Source: Pelagibacteraceae bacterium
Lineage (GTDB): Bacteria; Pseudomonadota; Alphaproteobacteria; Pelagibacterales; Pelagibacteraceae
DNA: 37,428 nucleotides
Assembly (NCBI GenBank): GCA_002704145.1
Contig: PAFH01000018.1
Span: 10,672-48,099 of the forward strand
Direction: 5' to 3'
Both the position numbers and the translations under genes were made by a program. Positions 8,366 through 18,774 of the stretch are shown here, piece after piece; the first letter of the stretch is position 1, and each line of letters begins with the position of its first letter. The notes beneath the pieces were generated by a model. It was not told the DNA's origin. It saw nothing but the letters and a program-made list of their open reading frames with translations, and searched no databases.

Positions 8366-9654
8366 ATATTAAAAGGGTCCTCGATTAATATGGTATCCTC
8401 TCTTTCGGGACTTGTTGAAATACTCGATACTTTGGCACCAATAAAATCCTCTAAAGCAAAAATATAGTTTTTAGCTTTTTCAGGTAAATCTTGAATATTT
8501 CTTACACCTTGAGTTGAGCTTTTCCATCCAGGAAAAGATTTATAAACTGGTTTAATATTAAACTGGTCTTCTGAGGATGTTGGTAAATAATCTATTTTTG
8601 TTCCATTTAAATTATACTCTATACACATTTTGATTTCATCAAGTTCATCTAAAACGTCTAATTTTGTCAAAGCTATTGCATTAATTCCTGAAATTTTAAT
8701 TGTTTGTCGAACGAGCACACCATCAAACCAGCCACATCTTCTTTTCCTTGCAGTAACTGTTCCAAACTCTTTGCCTCTTTTACCTAAAGTTTCTCCAATT
8801 TTATCTTTTAGTTCTGTGGGAAAAGGACCGCTGCCTACTCTAGTAGTGTAGGCCTTTGTAATTCCTAATACATAATTAATTTTATTTGGACCTAAACCAC
8901 TGCCTGTAGCAGCCATAGCAGGAACTGTATTTGAGGACGTTACAAAAGGATAAGTTCCATGATCAACATCTAATAGAATTCCTTGAGCGCCCTCAAACAA
9001 AATTTTTTTTCTTTCTTTTATTAATTCATCTAATTTTATCCACACAGGCTGAGCAAATTTTAAAATTTTTGGTGCAATTTTCAATAATTTTTTTTTGAGA
9101 TCTTCTTTCTTAAAAACTTTTTTTTTTAAACCTTTTCTAATTGCATTATGATGTTCTAGAACATTTTTTAATCTGATATCTAGATTTTTTTCTGATCTTA
9201 AATCCATTAGACGAATAGATCTTCTTCCAACTTTATCCTCATAGCATGGGCCTATGCCCCGTCTAGTGGTACCAATTTTGCCTTTTCCTGCAGCATCCTC
9301 TCTTATTTCATCCATTTCCTGGTGGAAAGGGAGTATGAGTGAGGCAGACTCTGAAATCATAAAATTTTCTGTAGTCACATCTATGCCTTTTTTCTTAATA
9401 TCTTTAATTTCATCTAATAGTGCCCACGGATCTATAACTACTCCGTTACCTAAAATAGATATTTTTCCTTTTCTGACTATACCTGATGGAAGCAGCCTCA
9501 ATTTAAATACCTTTTTATCTATAACCAATGTATGCCCTGCATTATGTCCTCCTTGAAAACGAACAACTACATCTGCTTCACTAGATAACCAATCTACAAT
9601 TTTTCCTTTTCCTTCATCTCCCCACTGCGATCCTACAACGACTATATTTTTCAT
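8362..9654 (-). CDS. purA: Adenylosuccinate synthetase
   Basis: Catalyses GTP-dependent ligation of IMP and aspartate, the first committed step to AMP, in the cytoplasm. The N-terminal phosphate-binding loop [11 protein letters not shown] (8-18) includes catalytic Asp13, and GGHNAGHT (35-42) includes the catalytic His41. [34 protein letters not shown] and [12 protein letters not shown] are all conserved. The C-terminal guanine-recognition segment is present ([15 protein letters not shown]). It has 430 residues, full length. It is last in the ftsH-folP-glmM-thiD-purA run and overlaps the thiD stop by one base. Its stop lies in the shared TTAA with rpoH. Confidence 0.98.
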   Translation of the reverse strand: MKNIVVVGSQWGDEGKGKIVDWLSSEADVVVRFQGGHNAGHTLVIDKKVFKLRLLPSGIVRKGKISILGNGVVIDPWALLDEIKDIKKKGIDVTTENFMISESASLILPFHQEMDEIREDAAGKGKIGTTRRGIGPCYEDKVGRRSIRLMDLRSEKNLDIRLKNVLEHHNAIRKGLKKKVFKKEDLKKKLLKIAPKILKFAQPVWIKLDELIKERKKILFEGAQGILLDVDHGTYPFVTSSNTVPAMAATGSGLGPNKINYVLGITKAYTTRVGSGPFPTELKDKIGETLGKRGKEFGTVTARKRRCGWFDGVLVRQTIKISGINAIALTKLDVLDELDEIKMCIEYNLNGTKIDYLPTSSEDQFNIKPVYKSFPGWKSSTQGVRNIQDLPEKAKNYIFALEDFIGAKVSSISTSPEREDTILIEDPFNI

Positions 9655-10466
9655 TATCTAAATTTTTTTTTTATTATTATTGAATTTAAATGGTTTATAG
9701 GACCATGTCCTTTTCCATAATTAGGACTAGATCCTATTGCTTGGTTAACATATTTAATTCCTAACTCACAGGACTTCTTTAAAGGTTTTCCACATGATAA
9801 AAAAGTTGCTATTGCACTTGATAAAGTACAACCAGTGCCATGTGTATTTTTAGTTTTTATTCTTTTACTTGTAAAAATCCTAATCTCATTTTTATTTACA
9901 AATAAATCCTTAAGATATCTTGACTTTCTATGGCCTCCTTTTATTAAAACATTTTTAGCTCCAAGTTTAATCAAAATATTCGCAGCCTTGGTCATGTCTT
10001 GTAGACTTTTAATCTTTATTTTTGTTAAAACTTCTGCTTCAGGGATGTTTGGAGTTATCAAATAACTGTTTTTTACCAATTTTTCTTTTAAGGTTTTAAT
10101 CGCTGATTTATTAATTAATCTTGCGCCACCTTTAGCAATCATTACAGGATCTAAAATAATTTTTGATACGTTTGACCTTTTTAAAGCTTTTGCTACAGAT
10201 CTTATAACTTGAGATGATTGAAGCATTCCAATCTTAACTCCATTAGGCTTTATGTCTTTACAAGTAAATAGAATTTGTTTTTCTATTTCTTTTGGCTTGA
10301 TAGGAACGACTGATATTACTCCTTTTGTGTTTTGAGCCGTAACTGCGGTGATAGCAGTCATGGCATAACTTCCAAGAGCAGTTATAGTTTTAATATCTGC
10401 TTGAATACCTGCTCCTCCAGATGAGTCGGACCCAGCTATTACTAAAACTTTAGATTTTATTCTCAA
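9654..10466 (-). CDS. thiD: Hydroxymethylpyrimidine/phosphomethylpyrimidine kinase
   Basis: Phosphorylates HMP and HMP-P to HMP-PP for thiamine synthesis or salvage. It is a ribokinase-fold protein of 270 residues. Visible features are [17 protein letters not shown] (11-27), which binds substrate, [21 protein letters not shown], and the anion-hole and catalytic segment [15 protein letters not shown] near residue 205. The start is a TTG at 10466 that forms a TTGA overlap with the glmM stop. With thiE at 28367 it suggests that HMP is used as a precursor. No thiC or thiG is in this window. Confidence 0.95.
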   Translation of the reverse strand: MRIKSKVLVIAGSDSSGGAGIQADIKTITALGSYAMTAITAVTAQNTKGVISVVPIKPKEIEKQILFTCKDIKPNGVKIGMLQSSQVIRSVAKALKRSNVSKIILDPVMIAKGGARLINKSAIKTLKEKLVKNSYLITPNIPEAEVLTKIKIKSLQDMTKAANILIKLGAKNVLIKGGHRKSRYLKDLFVNKNEIRIFTSKRIKTKNTHGTGCTLSSAIATFLSCGKPLKKSCELGIKYVNQAIGSSPNYGKGHGPINHLNSIIIKKKFR

Positions 10467-11797
10467 TTTTTTATCGATTGTTTAATAATTTTGATACATT
10501 TAAAAATTAATTTTTTATCATATGACTCAGCCATAATTCTAATTTTTGGTTCAGTTCCAGATTTTCTTACCAAAATTCTTCCCTTGTCGCCCATAATTTT
10601 AATTGCTTTTTTAATTGCATTTTTTGGCTTAATCTTATTAATAATATTTTTATCTCTAACTACAATATTTTCTAAAACTTGAGGCAAAGGTTTAAAAACA
10701 TTAAGTAGTTTACTTGCTTTTTTTCTTTTTCTTAAAGAAAATAAAACTTCTAAAGCAACAAGCAATCCATCGCCAGTGGTTGCGAACTTTCCTAAAATTA
10801 TATGCCCTGATTGTTCTCCTCCTAAATTAAAATTTAATTTTTTCATTTTTTCTTTTACGTATCTGTCTCCTACTTTTGATCTATAAAATTTAATTTTTTC
10901 ATCGCTTAAAAAATTTTCTAAACCATAATTAGACATTAAAGTTCCAACTACTCCACCTTTTAAGATTTTTTTTGATTTCCATCTTCGAGCAAGCATAGCG
11001 ATAATTTGATCCCCATCTATTATCTTGCTTTTTTCGTCACACATAATAATTCTATCAGCATCTCCATCAAACGAAATTCCAACATGAGCTTTAAATTTTT
11101 TAACTGCTGATTTGATTTTAGATGGGTACATTGACCCGCACTGCTCATTAATATTTAAACCATTTGGTTTCACACCTAATGATATTACTTTTGCACCAAG
11201 ATCTTTTAGAAGTTTTGGAGCAGCTTTATATCCAGCTCCATTAGCGCAATCCAGAACTATCTTAGTACCTCTCAAATGGAAATTTTTAGGAAAATTCTTT
11301 CTTAAAATTTCAATATATTTATCATTGCCATTTTCTAATCTTTTAACTCTACCTAGTAATTTTGGATTTGTTAATTGTTTTGTATTTTTTGTATCTATCA
11401 ATTTTTCAATTTTTTTTTCTATCTTATCAGATAGTTTCATACCGTCTGGGCCAAATAATTTTAGTCCATTATCATAAAAAGGGTTATGAGATGCTGTTAT
11501 CATTATTCCCATGTTAGCCTTCATAGATTTTGTTAACATTGCGACTCCATTAGTTGGCAAAGGCCCTAATGTAAAAACATGCATTCCTCCTGAAACTAAT
11601 CCAGATACTAATGCTGGTTCTAAAGTATACCCAGATAATCTAGTATCTTTAGCTATAATAGCAATTTGTTTTGATTTTTTTTGGTTTTTAAAATATGTAC
11701 CTGATGCTAATCCAAATTTAAAAAATTTTTCACCAGTTATATTGCCTTGATTTACAGTTCCTCGAATTCCATCAGTTCCAAAATATTTATTTTTCAT
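10463..11797 (-). CDS. glmM: Phosphoglucosamine mutase
   Basis: Interconverts glucosamine-6-phosphate and glucosamine-1-phosphate on the way to UDP-GlcNAc for peptidoglycan and lipid A. The start FGTDGIRG is diagnostic. The active-site phosphoserine is Ser103 in MITASHNPFYDNG. The metal loop SFDGDADRIIM is present, as are sugar-binding GGEQSGH and the C-terminal phosphate-binding RKSGTEPKIRIM. Length is 444 residues, typical for the family. Its ATG overlaps the folP stop by one base, and its stop overlaps thiD by 4 nt, indicating a tightly coupled operon. The order ftsH-folP-glmM is classic. Confidence 0.98.
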   Translation of the reverse strand: MKNKYFGTDGIRGTVNQGNITGEKFFKFGLASGTYFKNQKKSKQIAIIAKDTRLSGYTLEPALVSGLVSGGMHVFTLGPLPTNGVAMLTKSMKANMGIMITASHNPFYDNGLKLFGPDGMKLSDKIEKKIEKLIDTKNTKQLTNPKLLGRVKRLENGNDKYIEILRKNFPKNFHLRGTKIVLDCANGAGYKAAPKLLKDLGAKVISLGVKPNGLNINEQCGSMYPSKIKSAVKKFKAHVGISFDGDADRIIMCDEKSKIIDGDQIIAMLARRWKSKKILKGGVVGTLMSNYGLENFLSDEKIKFYRSKVGDRYVKEKMKKLNFNLGGEQSGHIILGKFATTGDGLLVALEVLFSLRKRKKASKLLNVFKPLPQVLENIVVRDKNIINKIKPKNAIKKAIKIMGDKGRILVRKSGTEPKIRIMAESYDKKLIFKCIKIIKQSIKN

Positions 11798-12864
11798 TAA
11801 TTTTTCAATTTAGTTAAAATTTTTCTAAATACTGAAATACCCTGTTTTACCTCGTTTACATTATGCACTCTAAAAATCTGAACTCCTTGAGACAATAAAA
11901 ATAATACTGATGCAATTGTGCCGCCTATTCTTTCTGTACTATCATTCAACCCAGATATTTGACTAATAAATCTTTTTCTAGAAGTCCCAATTAAAATAGG
12001 AAATCCAAGACTATGAAACAAAGATATTTTAGAAATTAAAGTCAAATTATGTTTCAAATTTTTACCAAAACCAATACCAGGATCTATAATAATTTTTTTA
12101 TTGTGAATTTTTTTAATACCTTTTTCAAAAAAATCATAAATATCTAATAAAACATTTCTATATTTTGGGTTTCTTTGCATTGTATTCGGGGTACCTTGCA
12201 TGTGATGAAGAACTTTGGAAACATTAAATTTTTTTAATCTTAATAAAGACTGCTTATCATAATTAAAACCTGAAACATCATTTATTAGGTCTGTTCCTTC
12301 TTTAATTGATTTAATCATTATCTCAGATTTCCTTGTATCAATCGACAAACATACCTTATGGTGTTTCTTTTTAAAATTTTTGATAACATTTTTAACTCTT
12401 TTCCATTCCATGTCTGCTAAAACTGTCTTTGAACCAGGTCTGGTAGACTCTCCTCCTACATCAATGATATTTGCTCCAGATTTTATCATTTTAGAAATAT
12501 GGATTTTAGCCTTGTTCTGATTGTTATATTTGCCTCCATCGGAAAAACTATCTGGAGTCAAATTTAAAATTCCCATTATAGAGGGTTTTAAAAAGTTCAC
12601 ATTTTTTAAAAAATTTTTTCTTTTCAGGATTATTTTTTTAAGATCTTGCTTTACTTTTTTCTTACAAGAACTTTTTAATCTATTAATTTTTTTAAAATAA
12701 ATAGTTTTAGATAAAACTTTATAATTTTTTCTTGTGATTATTTCTAATTTATCAAAAGCGATATATTTGTTGCCGCATAATGGTAGAGCTAGTTTCTTAT
12801 TAATTAATAATTTCGCATTTTCACCATAATAAAAATTACACGCTCTAGTGTAATATTTAGTCAT
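11797..12864 (-). CDS. folP: Dihydropteroate synthase with N-terminal extension
   Basis: Condenses DHPPP with p-aminobenzoate in folate synthesis. The TIM-barrel core begins at about residue 94 with SIMGILNLTPDSFSDGG, then IIDVGGESTRPGS, LSIDTRKSE, INDVSGF, HHMQGTP, DPGIGFGK and IGTSRKRFI, all matching catalytic loops. The first 90 or so residues precede the core and are unlike E. coli FolP. Alphaproteobacterial FolP proteins often have such an extension, so this is probably genuine and not a fusion. It lies 6 nt after ftsH and is in a one-base overlap with glmM. Total length is 355 residues. Confidence 0.95.
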   Translation of the reverse strand: MTKYYTRACNFYYGENAKLLINKKLALPLCGNKYIAFDKLEIITRKNYKVLSKTIYFKKINRLKSSCKKKVKQDLKKIILKRKNFLKNVNFLKPSIMGILNLTPDSFSDGGKYNNQNKAKIHISKMIKSGANIIDVGGESTRPGSKTVLADMEWKRVKNVIKNFKKKHHKVCLSIDTRKSEIMIKSIKEGTDLINDVSGFNYDKQSLLRLKKFNVSKVLHHMQGTPNTMQRNPKYRNVLLDIYDFFEKGIKKIHNKKIIIDPGIGFGKNLKHNLTLISKISLFHSLGFPILIGTSRKRFISQISGLNDSTERIGGTIASVLFLLSQGVQIFRVHNVNEVKQGISVFRKILTKLKN

Positions 12865-12870
12865 TATTAT

Positions 12871-14766
12871 TTAAATTGCTGGCTTTGGCTTTAAACCTAA
12901 TGAACCAAGAGCTGAAGCAGCTTTACCATCATCTTCATCTTGATCTCTAAAAGACCTTGTTGGTTTTATATCTTTTAATATTAAATCTCTGATTTCATCT
13001 CCAGACAAAGTTTCATAAACTAAAAGAGCTTTAGCAATCTTGTGTAGATCATCAATTTTTTCGGTCAAAACTTTTCTTGCCCTTTCATAACCTTTATCCA
13101 CTATTTTTTTTACCTCTTCATCAACCTTTTTAGCTGTTTCCTCTGACATATTTTGTTGTCTAGTTACAGATCTGCCTAAAAAAACTTCCTCTTCGTTTTC
13201 ACCATAAGCAATTGTTCCTAATTCCTCGCTCATTCCATATTTAGTGACCATATTTTTAGCCATTTTAGTTACCATATCTATATCGGATGACGCTCCAGAC
13301 GTAACTTTGTCATGTCCAAAAATTATTTCTTCAGCAATTCTTCCGCCCATCGCTACAGCTATATCTGAGTGCATTTTTTCTCTTGTAACTGAAAGTTGAT
13401 CTCTTTCAGGTAAACGCATCACCATTCCGAGCGCTCTTCCTCTAGGAATTATTGTGGCTTTATGTATTGGGTCAGATGCTTTTTCATTAAGTGCAACAAT
13501 AGCATGTCCTCCTTCGTGATAAGCTGTTAGTCTTTTTTCATCTTCTGACATCACCATTGATCTTCTTTCAGCACCCATCATAACTTTATCTTTAGCTTCT
13601 TCAATATCAGACATTGTGACAACTCTTTTGTTTTTTCTTGCGGCTAATAAAGCTGACTCATTTATTAAATTTGCTAGATCGGCGCCTGAAAAACCTGGAG
13701 TGCCTCTTGCTATAGTCCTAAGTTTTACATCAGGTCCAGTGCTTATCTTTTTTACATGAACTTTTAAAATTGCTTCTCTCCCGATAATATCTGGATTTCC
13801 AACTACAACTTGTCTATCAAATCTACCTGGCCTTAAAAGAGCAGGGTCTAAGACGTCTGGTCTATTTGTTGCAGCAATTAATATTATTCCCTCATTAGTA
13901 TCAAAGCCATCCATCTCAACCAATAACTGGTTTAATGTTTGCTCTCTCTCATCGTTTCCGCCACCGAGTCCGGCTCCTCTACTTCTACCAACTGCATCGA
14001 TCTCATCGATAAAAATTATGCAAGGTGAATGTTTTTTTCCTTGCTCAAACATATCTCTTACTCTGGATGCTCCTACTCCAACAAACATTTCTACAAAGTC
14101 AGATCCAGAAATAGAAAAAAAAGGTACATTTGCCTCTCCAGCTATAGCCTTTGCTAACAAAGTCTTTCCAGTTCCTGGAGGACCAATTAATAAAGCTCCC
14201 TTAGGAATTTTGCCGCCGAGCCTACTAAATTTTTTTGGATCTTTTAAAAATTCTACAATTTCTTCAACTTCCTCCTTAGCTTCCTCTACTCCAGCTACAT
14301 CATTAAAAGTAACTTTCCCTTGTGCCTCATTTAGAAGTTTTGCTTTTGATCTACCAAAACCCATTGCTCCACCTTTTCCTCCTTGCATTTGGCGCATGAA
14401 AAAGATCCATACACCTATCAACAACAGCATAGGAAACCATGATAATAGTATACCTAAAAGCGAAGGCATTTTTTCCTCTTTTGGAGTAGCATTTATACTA
14501 ATATTTTTGGAAGATAATTTTTCTACTAGTTCTGGATAATTTGGAGAATACGTATTAAACGTTTTTCCGTCAGATAAAACTCCTGTTATGTTGTTCCCCT
14601 GAATTTGAACTTCAACAACTCTTCCATTTTCAACTTCATTAAGAAAATTTGAGAAAGGTAGATTGTTCTTTTCGGTATTAATTTTCTGTGGATCCTGAAA
14701 CATGTTAAATAGTCCTACAGATAGCATGACTATAATGGCCCACATGATTAAATTTTTAAAATTCAT
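12871..14766 (-). CDS. ftsH: ATP-dependent zinc metalloprotease FtsH
   Basis: Membrane-anchored AAA protease that degrades misfolded membrane proteins and regulators such as sigma-32 and LpxC. TM1 is at about residues 6-22, a periplasmic domain follows, and TM2 is at about 102-124. AAA features are Walker A GPPGTGKT (195-202), Walker B IIFIDE (250-255) and the SRH region [20 protein letters not shown] (299-318). The zinc site is HEGGH at 417-421; most FtsH have HEAGH, and Gly still fits HExxH. It has 631 residues. It heads the folP-glmM-thiD-purA run. The 96 bases upstream are AT-rich and probably hold its promoter. Confidence 0.98.
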   Translation of the reverse strand: MNFKNLIMWAIIVMLSVGLFNMFQDPQKINTEKNNLPFSNFLNEVENGRVVEVQIQGNNITGVLSDGKTFNTYSPNYPELVEKLSSKNISINATPKEEKMPSLLGILLSWFPMLLLIGVWIFFMRQMQGGKGGAMGFGRSKAKLLNEAQGKVTFNDVAGVEEAKEEVEEIVEFLKDPKKFSRLGGKIPKGALLIGPPGTGKTLLAKAIAGEANVPFFSISGSDFVEMFVGVGASRVRDMFEQGKKHSPCIIFIDEIDAVGRSRGAGLGGGNDEREQTLNQLLVEMDGFDTNEGIILIAATNRPDVLDPALLRPGRFDRQVVVGNPDIIGREAILKVHVKKISTGPDVKLRTIARGTPGFSGADLANLINESALLAARKNKRVVTMSDIEEAKDKVMMGAERRSMVMSEDEKRLTAYHEGGHAIVALNEKASDPIHKATIIPRGRALGMVMRLPERDQLSVTREKMHSDIAVAMGGRIAEEIIFGHDKVTSGASSDIDMVTKMAKNMVTKYGMSEELGTIAYGENEEEVFLGRSVTRQQNMSEETAKKVDEEVKKIVDKGYERARKVLTEKIDDLHKIAKALLVYETLSGDEIRDLILKDIKPTRSFRDQDEDDGKAASALGSLGLKPKPAI

Positions 14767-14862
14767 AGTTAATAAATAAGTATTATATTTATAATAACAA
14801 GTATAATAGAAGACTAATTAAGATGTAAATAAGTCAAAATATAGCAGATATATAGAAAAAAA
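14767..14862 (-). promoter_or_regulatory. Intergenic leader of ftsH (probable promoter region)
   Basis: These 96 very AT-rich bases lie between ftsH and the tilS stop. Several TATAAT-like hexamers occur on the minus strand, for example TATAAT near 14783 and TATTAT near 14806, and a TTGACT near 14833. No pair with 16-18 bp spacing convinced me, so I give the region and not a site. A sigma-32 element would be expected for ftsH but I could not identify one. Confidence 0.35.
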
Positions 14863-15885
14863 CTAACTTTTAATCTTTTTTATCAAAATTATATTGTTTT
14901 TTTCAACCATAATTAAACATCCTGCTAAATTATAATTTAACCTTTTTTTAATTAATATTTGAGTGATCAAATAATTAATTTTTTTTGCTCTTTGTAAATA
15001 ATACGACTTTGTTAATTCTTTAAGTGATTTCTTTAGAACCCTCATTTGCATTTCTTTATTAAGTTTTTTAAATTTTTCAAGTTTAATCACAATTTTTTGT
15101 TTATCTTTTTGTGTGATCTCATTATAAGTTTTATTAAAATAGAAATTTAATGTTTCCCTGCTAGACGCCAAATTATTAATGGACTTAATGATTTGATTAT
15201 AATTTATTCCACTAGACTCTAAAGATTTTTTTAAATTTCTAACTCTAGTTCTTAAATATTTCTTATTATTATTAGTCGGATCTTTAAAGTATTTACCAAA
15301 TATGATTTTTGAAATTTTTTTTAATTGAGTTTTGTTAACGTCTAGCAAAGGCCTGCTTAAACTTATTTTAGAATTAATATTATAAATTTGTTTCATTGAC
15401 GAAAGACCGTCTAGCCCGCTTCCTCTAGATAGTCTAATAAAAAAAGTCTCAACTTGGTCTTCTAAATTATGAGCAGTCAAAATGTTATTTAGTTTATTTT
15501 TTTTACAAAATTTTACTAAAAGATCATATCTTATTTCTCTTGCTTGACTTTGGACGTTCTTATTAATTATTCTTTTATTTGTTAAAATTTTTAAACTGAT
15601 TTTATGTTTTTTGAGCAAATTTTTTACCTGAGAAGCCTCTTTAGATGAATTTTTTCTAAGATTATGATCTACTAATACATAATAGATTTTGCATTTTTTT
15701 TCTAAACTATAAGCCTTGGTGAGAGCAGTTAATGCTAAACTATCAGGCCCACCTGATACTCCAACAACAAACTTTTTCTTTTTGGAATAATCAAGTTTTT
15801 TTTTTAATGACCTGTAGATTAAAGATAATTCTTCGTAACTTTTAAAACCTTCTTTAAGAATTACATTTGAATTTTTTTTGCTCAT
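14863..15885 (-). CDS. tilS: tRNA(Ile)-lysidine synthetase
   Basis: Modifies C34 of tRNA-Ile(CAU) to lysidine so that it reads AUA and is charged with isoleucine. The ATP-binding PP-loop VGVSGGPDS lies at residues 41-49. Further N-type ATPase landmarks are VDHNLRKNS, REIRYDLL and TAHNLEDQVETFFIRLSRGSG. The 340-residue length indicates a compact form with a short C-terminal part. The ATG at 15885 lies inside the cpoB reading frame, a 32-nt overlap. No later in-frame ATG precedes the PP-loop, so the overlap is probably real. AUA codons are frequent in this AT-rich window, which fits the need for the enzyme. Confidence 0.93.
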   Translation of the reverse strand: MSKKNSNVILKEGFKSYEELSLIYRSLKKKLDYSKKKKFVVGVSGGPDSLALTALTKAYSLEKKCKIYYVLVDHNLRKNSSKEASQVKNLLKKHKISLKILTNKRIINKNVQSQAREIRYDLLVKFCKKNKLNNILTAHNLEDQVETFFIRLSRGSGLDGLSSMKQIYNINSKISLSRPLLDVNKTQLKKISKIIFGKYFKDPTNNNKKYLRTRVRNLKKSLESSGINYNQIIKSINNLASSRETLNFYFNKTYNEITQKDKQKIVIKLEKFKKLNKEMQMRVLKKSLKELTKSYYLQRAKKINYLITQILIKKRLNYNLAGCLIMVEKNNIILIKKIKS

Positions 15886-16801
15886 ATTGAGCTTTTTGTA
15901 ACACAGACTTACTTGCTTTTGGATATTCTTTTTTAAGTGCTGAAATCATTTTACAACCTTGATCTTTTTCTCCTAATTGTACCATTGTGATTCCTAATTT
16001 TAAAAGATTATCTGGAGCTTTTTTACTTTTAGGATAATTTTGATATCCATCTAAATACGCGGTTGCTGCATCTGAATATAATTGTCTTATTCTAAAAGTT
16101 TCTCCGTACCAGTATTGTGCGTTTCCTGCTAGATCGTGATCTTTATTTTTTTCAATAAACTCTTTCAGTGCAAATTCTGCGGTTTCATAATCTCCTACTT
16201 TCATAAAACTTACAGCAAATTCATATTGCTCTTTAGGAGGTTTATCTGGAAGTAAAGATTCTTTTTTATCTGCTTCTTCTGTTATTACTGTCTGAGCGCT
16301 TTCAATAGATTTAGTTTCTTGTTCTTTTGGTAACCCGCTAACTGAATAACCTGGGTTTGCGCCAAAGTCCTGAGGTTTGCTAGTTCCGGGTAAATTCTTT
16401 TGTTTTTTTAAAGATGTTTCTGAACTTTCTATATCTGAAAATCTTAATTGTGTGTCAGATTGAATTTTTGTTACTCGCGATGATAATTTATCTAATTTGA
16501 AATTTACTTCCTCGAATTTATTGGTGAGTTCTCTAAATTGATCTTCAATTTCATTTAATTTTAGAAGATGCTTTGTAAGGATATCTTCATTGAGTTCGGT
16601 TGATTTAATAGAAGAAGATTTTGATTTTAAAATATCTGATTTTTGGTAAACAGCTTTCTCTAATGTTTTAATGTCTTGGGTCAAAACTTGAATTTGATCT
16701 GCTATTGCCTGTATTTGAACTTCCTCTTCTTCAGCATAAACAAAAGCGCTAAAGTTAATCATTAAAATTAATGCGAAAGATAACTTCTTAGAAAAATCCA
16801 T
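15854..16801 (-). CDS. cpoB: Tol-Pal cell division coordinator CpoB (YbgF)
   Basis: Periplasmic protein linked to TolA and peptidoglycan synthesis during constriction. A signal peptide is seen at residues 1-23 (hydrophobic LSFALILMINFSAFVYA before EEEE). A coiled-coil trimerisation region follows, then a proline-rich linker, then TPR repeats (EQYEFAVSFMKVGDYETAE, QYWYGETFRIRQLYSDA, DNLLKLGITMVQLGEKDQGC). I place the start at the ATG at 16801; an in-frame TTG at 16807 would add two residues and is less likely. A terminator separates it from pal, so despite its usual tol-pal membership it may be transcribed on its own or by read-through. Confidence 0.9.
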   Translation of the reverse strand: MDFSKKLSFALILMINFSAFVYAEEEEVQIQAIADQIQVLTQDIKTLEKAVYQKSDILKSKSSSIKSTELNEDILTKHLLKLNEIEDQFRELTNKFEEVNFKLDKLSSRVTKIQSDTQLRFSDIESSETSLKKQKNLPGTSKPQDFGANPGYSVSGLPKEQETKSIESAQTVITEEADKKESLLPDKPPKEQYEFAVSFMKVGDYETAEFALKEFIEKNKDHDLAGNAQYWYGETFRIRQLYSDAATAYLDGYQNYPKSKKAPDNLLKLGITMVQLGEKDQGCKMISALKKEYPKASKSVLQKAQYEQKKFKCNS

Positions 16802-16828
16802 TATCAATCTTTAGATATACAAAATGGC

Positions 16829-16869
16829 AAAAAAAAGACCCTTTAATAACACTATTATCAAAGGGTCTT
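16829..16869 (-). terminator. Rho-independent terminator after pal
   Basis: On the minus strand a 10-bp perfect stem, AAGACCCTTT with AAAGGGTCTT (positions 60-69 and 35-44 of the 16800s), is followed directly by an eight-T run at 16836-16829. It starts about 12 bases after the pal stop, ending the tolQRAB-pal transcript before cpoB. It is the clearest intrinsic terminator in the window. Confidence 0.88.
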
Positions 16870-16881
16870 AAATTTTAAAAA

Positions 16882-17358
16882 TTAATTTACTTTAACTGTG
16901 ACTGATCTTCTGTTTTGAGACCAAGCTAAAGGGCTAGACGCTGGATTTACAGGTTTTTCTTTTCCATAACTAATTACAGAAATTCTTTTTCCTGATATTC
17001 CATAAGTCATCAGATAATCTTTAGCCGCATTCGCTCTACGCTCTCCTAAGGCTAAATTGTATTCTCTTGTGCCTCTTTCGTCAGCGTGACCTTCTATAGT
17101 AACACTAAGTTTTTTATTCTTTCTTAAGAAAGTCGCTTGTTTTCTCAGCGTAGCTCTTGAAGCTGTTGTTAATGAAGATTTATTAGTCGCGAAAAATACT
17201 CTGTCTGGAACACCTGAAGCAAGATATTTTACTGTTTCCTTTCCAGTATACACATCACCATCTATGTTGCCTGATTTTTTAGCTGTAGAACAAGCGCTTA
17301 AAATTAACGTTGCAAAAACCACTAAAAATACATTTTTTAAATTCCTATTAAGTGTCAT
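16882..17358 (-). CDS. pal: Peptidoglycan-associated lipoprotein Pal
   Basis: Outer-membrane lipoprotein that binds diaminopimelate in peptidoglycan and interacts with TolB and TolA. A lipoprotein signal is present: a basic N-terminus, hydrophobic stretch FLVVFATLIL, and lipobox LSAC with Cys23 lipidated. The OmpA-like domain has VFFATNKSSLT, then IEGHADERGTREYN and LGERRANAAKDYLM, the peptidoglycan-binding helix. Length is 158 residues. A strong purine ribosome site (AGGGGAAAA) directly precedes the ATG on the minus strand. It follows tolB by 77 bases and ends before a strong terminator. Confidence 0.97.
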   Translation of the reverse strand: MTLNRNLKNVFLVVFATLILSACSTAKKSGNIDGDVYTGKETVKYLASGVPDRVFFATNKSSLTTASRATLRKQATFLRKNKKLSVTIEGHADERGTREYNLALGERRANAAKDYLMTYGISGKRISVISYGKEKPVNPASSPLAWSQNRRSVTVKVN

Positions 17359-17435
17359 TTTTTCCCCTGGGTTGATTGTTGAAATATTTCAAATTATTAA
17401 AGATTATTCAAGCTTTAATTACATAATAATTACCC

Positions 17436-18773
17436 TCACTTTGATAATAAAGAGGACCAAGATGGGTCTGAAGCGTCTGTTTTAGTGGTTAGTTTTCTCT
17501 CATTATAGCCTGTAATATCAATTGACCAAAGATTAGCAGAAAAACCTTCCCCTTTAGATCCTGCTTTTGTTTCTCTATAAAATACTAGTACTCTTCCGTT
17601 AGGCGACCATGATGGAGCTTCTTGGTAAAAATTTTCAGTAAGCAATCTTTCTCCTGAACCATCTGTTCTCATGACCCCAATATAAAACCTGCCTTTTCTG
17701 ACTTTTGTAAATGCAATTAAATCCCCCCTAGGAGACCAAACTGGAGTTCCATAAATGCCTTTTCCAAAAGTTATTCTTTTAACATCACTACCATCGCTTC
17801 TCATTACATATATCTGTTGTAAGCCGCTTCGATCTGAATTAAAGCAAATATATCTTCCATCTGGTGAGTACGAGGGTGAGGTATCTATAGAGGAATGATT
17901 TGTTATTCTTTCAACAACTCTAGTTTCTAAATCCATAGTATAAATATCTGAATTTCCGTCCTCTGCAAAACTCATTATTATTTTTTTTCCATCTGGTGAA
18001 AATCTAGGAGCAAAAGTCATACCTGGAAAATTTCCTACAACTTCTTGTATTCCTGTTTCAATATCTAATAAATAAACTCTAGGCATATTTCTAAAATAAG
18101 AAAGATAGGTAACCATTTGGTTGGTTGGATTAAATCTTGGAGTTAAAACTAGTTCGTTACCTAAAGTTAAGTATTTAGTATTAGCACCATCTTGATCCAT
18201 AATTCCTAATTTTTTTATTCTCTGATCTTTAGGTCCGCTTTCTGCAACATAAATTATTCTGGTATCAAAATATCCTTCCTCTCCAGTCAATCTCTCATAA
18301 ATTTTATCAGAAATTATATGTGCTACTCTTCTCCAATTTGTCGGGGTTGTAGTAAAAGCTAATGCTGTCATTTCTTTTGCAGCCGTCAAATCCCAAAGTC
18401 TAAATTCTACTTTTAATTTTCCATCTTTAACTAATAGCTTTCCTGTCACTAATGCCTGAGCTTTAATCAATGTCCAGTCTTCAAATCTTGGCTTTAGATG
18501 GGCTATATCAGGCTTTTGAACAAATGCCTCTTTTTTTAATGGATTAAATAAACCAGTGTTTCTAAAATTTTTTTCAATAATTGAAGATATGTTATTGCCC
18601 AATTCTTTAATTTTCAAACCTTCATATTTTTCTGATTTGATATCAACGTGCAAAGGTGAAACAGCAATTGGTAAAGGGTCTAAATTACCTCTAGTTATAT
18701 CAACTTCTATTAAAGCGAATAAAGAGTTTAAAGAAACAAAATATATCAATAAAACTAAAAATATTTTTTTCAT
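17436..18773 (-). CDS. tolB: Tol-Pal periplasmic protein TolB
   Basis: Periplasmic protein that binds Pal and is released by TolA. The signal peptide is residues 1-20 ([19 protein letters not shown]). An N-terminal alpha/beta domain (about 20-160) leads to a six-bladed beta-propeller. PD40-type repeats are plain: [50 protein letters not shown] and [15 protein letters not shown]. Length is 445 residues, as expected. It is one base downstream of the tolA stop and in the same operon. Confidence 0.97.
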   Translation of the reverse strand: MKKIFLVLLIYFVSLNSLFALIEVDITRGNLDPLPIAVSPLHVDIKSEKYEGLKIKELGNNISSIIEKNFRNTGLFNPLKKEAFVQKPDIAHLKPRFEDWTLIKAQALVTGKLLVKDGKLKVEFRLWDLTAAKEMTALAFTTTPTNWRRVAHIISDKIYERLTGEEGYFDTRIIYVAESGPKDQRIKKLGIMDQDGANTKYLTLGNELVLTPRFNPTNQMVTYLSYFRNMPRVYLLDIETGIQEVVGNFPGMTFAPRFSPDGKKIIMSFAEDGNSDIYTMDLETRVVERITNHSSIDTSPSYSPDGRYICFNSDRSGLQQIYVMRSDGSDVKRITFGKGIYGTPVWSPRGDLIAFTKVRKGRFYIGVMRTDGSGERLLTENFYQEAPSWSPNGRVLVFYRETKAGSKGEGFSANLWSIDITGYNERKLTTKTDASDPSWSSLLSK

Positions 18774-18774
18774 A

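Noticed and set aside
14018..14539. A 173-residue open frame on the plus strand within ftsH
   Set aside because: It is antisense to the conserved AAA domain, lacks a ribosome site and has no recognisable motif; a shadow frame.
14767..14862. A precise sigma-32 promoter for ftsH
   Set aside because: The -35-like and -10-like hexamers are not at an acceptable distance and no alphaproteobacterial sigma-32 consensus could be matched.
16802..16807. TTG at 16807 as the cpoB start
   Set aside because: An ATG two codons later gives a better signal peptide start.
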